Shown here piece by piece: positions 57,632 through 64,000 of a DNA stretch of 64,000 nt. The stretch covers positions 182,316,427 through 182,380,426 of the forward strand of contig CM042691.1 in the NCBI GenBank assembly GCA_023614405.1. The letters are read 5' to 3'. How positions within the stretch are numbered: the stretch's first letter is position 1; the number at the start of each line of letters is the position of its first letter. This DNA is from Avena insularis (taxonomy: Eukaryota > Streptophyta > Magnoliopsida > Poales > Poaceae). Both the position numbers and the translations under genes were made by a program. The notes beneath the pieces are model-generated. The model had not been told where the DNA came from and ran no database searches. It saw nothing but the letters and a program-made list of their open reading frames with translations.

Positions 57632-60600
57632 CTAGCGTTTTACAATCTTTTTTCCCTTCTTTGTCGCGGTTGAATAATTTAGCCCCGGCACTTTAATGTT
57701 TCTTCTTTCGAACGGGCTACCTTTTTTGGGTAGGGTTGTCCTTTTTCTTCTTGTGATGTAGGTTGCTGCATCGTAGTCGTCGTCATCTTCAATCTTTGGA
57801 TCGCCGTACTGGTCGAAGTCTTGCTTGTTGGCGACTCCATCCATTCGGATGATGTTTCTTTTTTCCTCTACTCACGACAACACGGCTAGGATTTGTCGGG
57901 TCGGTAATGAAAAAACATTGGTCCACTTTGGTAGCCAGTACCCACGGTTCATTTTTCGCGGCCACGTTTGCACCGGCGACCTTGGATTTGGCTGCTTCGG
58001 GTATAACCATGGTTGTGAAATACCGGTCTTCTCTTTCGACGCTCTTTGCCCATCTGACACGGAACATCGGAACCTTTTCTCCATAGTAGTCGAGCTCCCA
58101 GATCTCCTCGATTCTTCCGTAGAATCTTTCCTTCACGTTGTCATCGGTGTAGAATTCCGACGTTACGCCTGAGTTCTGATAATCACACTTGTTGTCCTTT
58201 TCCTCGATGTAGAATGTGTAGCCGTTGATATCATACGCCTGATAGGTCACCAGGTTTTGCATCAGTCCCGGCGACAAGGTGAATATGATCTTTTCCATGT
58301 CAGAAGAATGCGATCGCGGGAGATTATCAAGGAGCGTCTGCCTAAACCAACGCATGAAATCTGAGTTGTGCTCTTTGATTATTTCTCCCTGCGTCCTCTG
58401 TATGCCTCGGTCACTGTACTTCTTCTCGATTAACCTTTTGTGTACATGCCCATGGATCAACCAGTTCTAAATCTGTGGCGCGACGAGGTTTGCTTTCGAT
58501 CAAAATCTAGCGTCGAAAATCCAAGTCGCATGCGATGTCGGCGACCCTCTCGGTGAGCAGATTAATCGAGCTTGCCAAGGTGCTGTTGGCGGGAAGACCG
58601 GCGAGTTCTCGATGTCTAGATAATTAGTGAGAAGAGATGCACTCTTGACGAAAGCCCTTGGCTATGCTTCCATCTGGGCGGGACACATTGACGTATCCAT
58701 TGATGTGTTCGTTCATCCTTTCGAATGCCATCATGTTGTGGAGGAACATCGGCCCGAGTTGTACGATGTCCTCCACGACATGGACCAGCAGATGCACCAT
58801 AATGTCGAAGAATGCGGGTGGGAAGTAGACCTCAAGCTCACATAGTATCACCACGATCTCCTCCTGTAGCCTCCCGAGCTGATTCACGCCAATCGACTTC
58901 CTAGAGATGACGTCGAAAAACTTGCATAGGCCAAATAACGTTTCACGGACGTGCTCGTCCATTATCCCTCTTAGTGCTACCGGAAGTACCTGCGTCATTA
59001 GCACGGCACAGTCGTGAGACTTCATGCCACTGAACCTCTGCTTCGCCTCGTCTAGGTATCTGCTTATCTTGCCCGCGTAGCCGTAAGGAAATTTGACTCC
59101 TAGAAGGCACTTGAAAAACTGTTTGATCTCATCCTGGCTTAGAGTGAAGCAAGAAGGACGGCAGTAATATTCGTTCTTCTTGAACTTTTTACCCTTCCGA
59201 CGACCTTGTGTCGTCTCCGACTCATGATCATCGTCATCTTCACGATCATCGGGTAGTGCGTCCTCCGTGAAGCTCCTTCCGGATACCCAAGCATATCAGG
59301 TCGTGCCTTGCTTTCGGACCATCTTTTGTCCTATCTGGCATGTTGATTATGGTGGCGACCAGACTCTCGCACACGTTTTTCGTGATATGCATGATGTCGA
59401 GGCTATGAGGCGTGCGGAGAAACTTCGATGGCAACTCGAGCAGACCTTGTTTTCCATACCTTCATCAGCGGCTTGTCTTGTTGCTGCCTCTTTTGCTTCT
59501 TTCCAGGCTTAGGACAATCTTTCCAGTTTTTCAGCAACTCTTCCACTTCTTCGCTGCTCCTATGCTCTTTGATTCCTCGGGTCTCTGATTTGCCATCGAA
59601 CAGGTCTCCACATTTTCTCCATGGATCATTATTGCCGAGCCACCTCCGGTGCGCCATGAACACGGTTTTCGATGACCCTTGATCTTTCTCTAGTTGGAGA
59701 TAGCTTGTGTTATCCATGCACCTAACGCATCTTGAATCCTTGGATAACCTGCCCGAGATATACCCGCAACCTGGATAGTCTTGCACTATAGTGACCAACG
59801 CAGCTCTCATAGTGAAATAATCTTGTCTTGACGGCGTCGTAAGTATTAGCTCGATTCCCATAACGTGGCTAGCTCCTCTTTCAACAGCCCGAGATACAGA
59901 TTGATGTCGGTACCAGGTTGTTTCGGCCCTTGAATTAGCATACTCATTTGTATGTACTTCTTCTTCATGCACAACCATGGAGGGAGGTTGTACATCCATA
60001 CAAACACGGGCCAAGTGCTGTGCGTGCTGCTTTGGCTACCGAACGGATTGAGTCCATCGGTGCTCGCACCAAGCCTGATGTTCCTCGAATCTCCTCCGAA
60101 TTCTGGGAATTCGAGGTCCAATGCTTTCCACTGGCTAGCATCTGAAGGGTGCGTCAGCAGCTCATCCTTTTCGGGGTCATCATCATCATCTCCTGGCTTC
60201 TTCCTTTCCGCATGCCATCGCATGAGCTTCGCTTCCTTCGGGTCCGCGAAATAGTGCTGCAGACGAGGAGTGATAGGAAAGTACCATACCACTTTTCGAG
60301 GTGCTTTCTTCCCTTTCTTGTATCGACTCACGCCGCACACCGGACATGTGGTTTTATCCGCGTCCTCGCCTCGATAAATGATGCAATCGTTGATGCATAC
60401 GTTATATCTAACATGCGGTAGATCGAGAGGACAGACGATTTTCTTGGCGTCCTCGATACTAGTTGGACATGTGTTCCCCTCTAGGAGACGATCGTGCCAG
60501 AATGCCATCATATCGTCGAAGCTTGCGTCGCTCAATTTGTGGTTTGCCTTCATCTCCATAGCCTTGAGCGTTACATTCAACCGGGTATCATCGGGCCTGC

Positions 60601-61123
60601 ATCCTTCATACAATGGAGTAACCGCGTCTTTCTCAAGTTGCGCAAGCTTGGCTTTCTCTCTAGCGGCAGCCCTGGCGTTACTCGCCTGCTTGAGAAGCAG
60701 CTCTTGCACATAAGGGTCCCGCACCCAGCCTGACATTGTTCCATCGTCGTCTGCTCCTCCGGCATCTAGATCATCATCATCCCGGTCTGCTTCCGCACCT
60801 TCGCCATCTCCAGGAGACTCTTCATCATCTCGCCCGTTCTCGCCGTGATGATGATTATCGTCATGTTGGCCACCTTCACCGTCCCCATCATCTTCGTCAT
60901 CGCTTATCCAACGAGTGTATCCATCCATCAAACCATGGCGGAGCAGGTGCGCTTGCAGATTCCCGGAATCTGGGTCGATCACCCAGCTGAGTTTGCATCT
61001 TCTGCACGGACATCTTATATCCGTCTTGTTATTTCGTATAATGTCGACCGTCGCACAATTCAAAAATCTATCCACAATGCCTTCGCTCATTATGCGGACT
61101 ATTTTTGCCTGCACGGTGTACAC
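57632..61123 (-). pseudogene. CACTA transposase (TNPD-like)
   Basis: It would cut the element at its ends. Domains in order: Transpos_assoc-like start (IRCPCRRCKLSW, 61030) and acidic Asp-rich linker; Transposase_21 region with CPVCGVSRYKKG, TDGLNPFGSQSSTHSTWPVF, YNLPPWLCMK and GPKQPGTDINLYL (to 59846), where the Asp in TDG and TDI are likely catalytic; CVRCMD and SSKTVFMAHRRWL, PHSLDIMHITKNVCES; DUF4218 (MKSHDCAVLMTQVLPVALRG, VYFPPAFFDIMVHLLVHVVE; 59025-58624); DUF4216 (58460-57789); tail ending TATKKGKKIVKR at 57632. Frameshifts near 59855, 59425 and 57850, plus stops near 58620, disable it. The first exon may start at a splice acceptor near 61108; upstream exons were not found. Confidence 0.88.
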
Positions 61124-61299
61124 GGTACAATTAGAAGTCTATTAGAACCACATAATGAATGGATGCATGCAATGGTCGATAGAAAATTTCGGCATGACCA
61201 ATCCTAAAATTAGGACCTTTGCGAAATGCCAAAGTCTTGCCAAAATGGAAATGAATCAACATTTTGGCAAAACAAATGGCAACTTGTTCACATACAAAC

Positions 61300-61490
61300 A
61301 CAAGATAGAGAGACCGATCCATACACACATGAACATATCATTATCCTCTCCATACACACATGCATGAGCACCGTCGATACTCTCCATATACACACACATA
61401 TGACCATCGATCCTCTCCATACACACATCATGAGCATCGATCATCTACATACATATGAGCATACCATATACACATGAACACATCCTTACA
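61300..61490. repeat. CATACACACATGAGCATCGAT-type minisatellite
   Basis: Irregular 24-30-bp repeats built from CTCCATACACACAT and GAGCATCGATC, seven or so copies. It is upstream of the transposase on the minus strand, so it would lie in its promoter or 5' leader. Confidence 0.75.
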
Positions 61491-61769
61491 TGGACAACTT
61501 ACCGAGATGAGAGACCGATCGCGAGAAAGATGGAAAGAAGAGGTGCGCACGAGATCGGAGAAGGAGATGAGAGACCGGAGACCTTCCTCTATTACTTATG
61601 TAACATCCAAGGCAAGTTTTACATGCTAAAAATGGTGAATGGGTGGAGAAATTGAGGTGGGAAGGAGAAGATCCCGACTAGATCTAAGGAGGAAGAAGAA
61701 GGGGAAAGTGAAGTGTGGGGTGGTGGATGTGGTCACACATGTGCACATAAAGTGCTGTCAAAAAAATCG

Positions 61770-62125
61770 ACACATCCGTGGCGCACTCTGCCCTAGTGCG
61801 CCAGGGGAGAATAACATCCGTGGCGCACATGCCATAGTGCACCACGGATGTGTAACCGTTCATAGCGAGAGGGGCATGCGCTTAGGCTTAGCGCACCCCC
61901 TCCACGTGCGCCACGGTTGACACAAACAACCGTAGCGCACCTACCCTATGTGCGCTACAGATGTTTAGCGTGCGGCCAACAGGGCCCTGGCCCACACATA
62001 TCTGTGGCGCACTATGGTCATGTGCGCCACGGTTGTTCTAGTTACTAGTAGGGCACTGCCCATAGGTGAGCCACGCCTGTTTTAGCCGTGGGGAACTTCA
62101 ACCATGTGAGCCACGGATGTGCTGA
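61770..62125. repeat. CACTA subterminal repeats (right)
   Basis: Multiple GTGGCGCAC/GTGCGCCACGG copies in both orientations, mirroring the left end. The transposase gene lies next to this end. Confidence 0.9.
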
Positions 62126-62138
62126 TTACCTATAGCCA

Positions 62139-62152
62139 TTTTCCTAGTAGTG
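62139..62152 (-). repeat. CACTA terminal inverted repeat (right)
   Basis: TTTTCCTAGTAGTG, the reverse complement of the left terminus. The ATA duplication follows at 62153-62155. Confidence 0.97.
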
Positions 62153-62155
62153 ATA

Positions 62156-62351
62156 GTCCGACACACATCAGCCGGACAGTCCGGCCAAATACTGATTTTT
62201 GCCCCTATTTTTGTTCCTGTCAAGCCCTTTTTCCATGTGTATAAACTACCCAAAATAAACCTGATATTTCCTGAAACATTCAGCAATGCATTAAACCTAT
62301 CCAAGTGTTGTCAAACATCAAAACAATATGAAAGGCATAAATGCCCTTTCA
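62156..62351 (-). repeat. Copia 5' LTR, remaining part
   Basis: Aligns with 1672-1873 of the 3' LTR, from AGTCCGACACACATCAGCC to ATGCCCTTTCA. It resumes after the CACTA insertion. Confidence 0.92.
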
Positions 62352-62356
62352 TGGAG

Positions 62357-62591
62357 AATCTATTAGAGCGTACATGCATCGGTGGAACATTCTAAAAAAA
62401 TTGCAGAACACATCTCTAATGAGAGGGAGATAGATAACTTTAACGATGGCTTGCAGAGGAAGGATTTCATCGAGGAATTGGGGAAGGTGTAGCCAAAAAC
62501 AATCTCTCATCTAATGGATATGGAAATCCGTTGGGCTGATGGCGAAAACGCCGTCCACAACAAACATGGGCGATCACCCGAAGAAGACCGG
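62357..62591 (+). pseudogene. Gypsy gag relic, 3' part (continues 281-715)
   Basis: It begins SIRAYMHRW, matching the expected continuation of the gag cut at 715. In shifted frames it has KDFIEELGKV, PKTISHLMDM, RWADGENAVHNK and RSPEED, a typical Gypsy gag C-terminal part. It holds an in-frame TAG after GKV and at least one frameshift. It is cut near 62591 by the LTR of another element. Confidence 0.85.
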
Positions 62592-63080
62592 TGACATGGT
62601 TATACCCCGCGGGTACACGATATTAGCATACGTGGTCTAGCCCAAGGAAGGCCCACGGCAAATATACGCCAGCCCATGAAGAATTTCGGGTGGCCAAGGC
62701 CCATGACGCCTTCCGATCCTTGGAAAGCAAGACTAGAGTAGATACAAAATTCAAAGGGGTAAACCCTAAAACCTGTAACCGACTCGGTCTATGCCTAGGA
62801 CCTGCCTAACTCTATATAAAGGCTAGGACGGCACGACCTAGAGCTCTGACCTCATACTTTCGCATAAACACCTCCACGCCAGATGGCATCTGCGCACCCC
62901 TGTAACCTTCAAGAGCAGACAAGCAGGAGTAGGGTTTTCCCTCCAGGGGCCTGAACCTGGGCCTGAACCTGGGTAATGCCGTGTTGCTTGTTTGCTAACC
63001 GTTCCGCGATCTCCAGCATCCCCATCTTCTCCAAAACCCAAGTCCATAACAATGGGCATTGACGAGTCAAAACCTCGTCA
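62592..63080 (+). repeat. 5' LTR of a second Gypsy element
   Basis: The LTR starts at TG 62592 or 62597 and ends AACCTCGTCA at 63080, next to a Gypsy-type PBS. It contains the inverted repeat GACGAG...CTCGTC and a 12-bp tandem duplication (CTGAACCTGGGC, 62951-62974). The 3' LTR lies outside the window, so the left boundary cannot be verified. Confidence 0.75.
62814..62820 (+). promoter_or_regulatory. TATA box candidate in LTR
   Basis: TATATAA followed by AGGCTAGG, about 265 bp before the LTR end, in the expected orientation for transcribing the element. Confidence 0.6.
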
Positions 63081-63081
63081 A

Positions 63082-63099
63082 TTGGCGCCGTCTGTGGGA
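63082..63099 (+). other. Gypsy primer-binding site
   Basis: TTGGCGCCGTCTGTGGGA directly after the LTR, a common plant Gypsy PBS form (tRNA not determined). Confidence 0.8.
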
Positions 63100-63162
63100 A
63101 CTGGGGATGCTGATTGTGCGATCGTTACGGTCCCAACCCGAGCGATCTACAACTCCGCAGCG

Positions 63163-64000
63163 ATGGAGAATCATCTCCTCTTTGGCGCCTTCGACTTCAC
63201 CGCCCACTCACCAGCCACCATGAAGGACTTCGAGCCCGTTGGCGACGGGCTCGAGATCCTATTCGGGAGCTTCTGCTTCCAAGTGGGGCAGATCGACACT
63301 CTCCGCCTCCCAGAGAGGGTGCCCCTACCATCGATCAGGCCCGCTTCATGGGCTCCACACCCTGTGCTACGCACCACATCGTCAACAGACGAGTCCTATG
63401 ACAGCAGCAGCTGCAACTCCGATCTGTGCGACCCACCATTGGACGAAGGAACCTACGATTCCGGATCCGAAAGCTGCGGCAGCAGCGATCCGATCTACAA
63501 GCGCTACCAGTGAGCCGCGGTCATCCAGGATCAAGAGCACAATCCGCCACCCAACCCGCAGGGTAGAAATGGTGGAAACAGAAGAAGCCAATCCTCCCCA
63601 CCCAACGGGGAAAACAACAATCGGGTCATCCACCTCGACGAGGAGGGATGGACTCAAGCACACGAGGCCGTGGCAGGCAACAAGATCCTGCCCGCTGATG
63701 CCTCACGAGATCTGTTGATGGTATACCACATGCTCCTCATAGAGGAGCACAAGAAGAAGATCAAGATGCAGGAAGAGATGGACAAGCGCAAGAAGGCAGC
63801 TTCGGAGTCCAGTGCGCGGCGAGCTGCGCTCTCTGCCATGGGCATCGGCTCCATATCACACGGCAACAACGGGAACAAGCACCGTTCTCGGATGGAGAAC
63901 ATGGACCCCAAAGAGCGCCACGAGGTGACCCGAGCCCTCAACGCGTCCTTCATGGAGATGGACGCCGACGGCAACGTTATCCCCAAAACACCGCAAGCTG
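63163..64000 (+). pseudogene. Gypsy gag N-terminal region, running off the window
   Basis: The frame starting MENHLLFGAFDFTAHSPATM (63163) is chosen as the first Met after the PBS. It contains Ser/Asp-rich DESYDSSSCNSDLCDPP and, after a TGA at 63511-63513 in the same frame, continues open to the window edge with NNNRVIHLDEEGWTQAHEAV, a Lys/Glu-rich coiled-coil stretch (IEEHKKKIKMQEEMDKRKKA) and MDPKERHEVTRALNASFMEM. This is the N-terminal part of gag in long plant Gypsy elements; the core gag domain and pol would lie beyond 64000. One nonsense codon is visible, so this copy may already be inactive. Confidence 0.75.

Larger units (their letters stand above)
49377..62152 (-). mobile_element. 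CACTA (En/Spm-type) DNA transposon
   Basis: A 12,776-bp element with perfect 14-bp terminal inverted repeats CACTACTAGGAAAA, flanked by the 3-bp TSD ATA (49374-49376 and 62153-62155). Both ends carry subterminal GTGGCGCAC/GTGCGCCAC repeats. Minus-strand genes: TNPD-like transposase (61123-57632), a second ORF (55166-51497) and a small RNase H1-N/membrane ORF (50196-49948). A tandem hairpin array lies between the last two. The transposase has frameshifts, so the copy is probably not autonomous. Confidence 0.96.
716..62351 (-). mobile_element. Maximus-like Sirevirus Copia retrotransposon, with three nested insertions
   Basis: LTRs begin TGAAAGGATCGTATGGGAAC and end ATGCCCTTTCA (inverted repeat TGAAAG/CTTTCA). 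The PBS (48361-48372) and PPT (1874-1887) place the element on the minus strand. Order along the element: 5' LTR, PBS, gag (UBN2), CCHC knuckle, coiled coil, protease, GAG-pre-integrase, integrase, RT, RNase H, extra 3' ORF, PPT, 3' LTR. Integrase before RT defines Copia. The long gag, downstream ORF and repeated PPTs fit Sireviruses; 'Maximus' is recalled from Triticeae families and is inference. Excluding insertions, the element is about 11.5 kb. Coding regions carry several stops and frameshifts, so it is dead. LARD-1, LARD-2 and a CACTA element all inserted later. Confidence 0.9.

Noticed and set aside
1..64000. Ordinary host protein-coding gene
   Set aside because: Every recognisable domain belongs to a transposable element and lies inside defined element boundaries.

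Overview
This window is a nested stack of transposable elements from a large plant genome. No host gene, rRNA or complete tRNA gene was recognised. Long-LTR non-coding elements, a Sirevirus-type Copia, Gypsy elements, a CACTA transposon with En/Spm-type genes, and one element sitting inside another inside another point to a grass of the wheat/barley group (Triticeae). That assignment is inference from element types, not a species identification.

Layout, outermost first. (1) A Gypsy gag relic on the + strand (281-715, continuing at 62357-62591) is split by everything between. (2) A Maximus-like Sirevirus Copia on the - strand occupies 716-62351, with LTRs 716-1873 and 48375-49376 + 62156-62351. 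Its gag starts at 48323, and protease, integrase, RT and RNase H run leftward to 5010, followed by an extra 3' ORF (2553-3850). (3) Three elements interrupt this Copia. LARD-1 (8049-32977, - strand, 3.4-kb LTRs, TSD ATAAC) lies between the protease and the GAG-pre-integrase region. LARD-2 (35232-47693, + strand, 4.7-kb LTRs, TSD AACTC, Sukkula-like architecture) lies in gag. A CACTA transposon (49377-62152, TSD ATA) lies in the 5' LTR. (4) A Gypsy element (13451-27869, - strand) lies inside LARD-1. It has a long gag-protease ORF, a broken pol, and a separate intron-containing gene on the opposite strand (TATA 14613, ATG 14988, end 19434). (5) At the right edge a further Gypsy element starts (LTR about 62592-63080, gag running off the window).

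How the parts relate. Each retroelement carries its own PBS, PPT, LTRs and target-site duplications, which fixes the relative insertion order. Almost all coding regions are broken by stops and frameshifts. The most interesting parts are in the CACTA element and the LARDs. The CACTA has five tandem 94-nt hairpins with co-varying arms at about 200-bp period, a short ORF combining an RNase H1 N-terminal (viroplasmin-like) fold with a predicted membrane segment, and a tRNA-like T-arm next to an internal copy of its subterminal motif. LARD-2 keeps a decayed but readable Gypsy reverse transcriptase in its supposedly non-coding interior. The inner Gypsy carries an antisense spliced gene of the 'putative gypsy type transposon' family.
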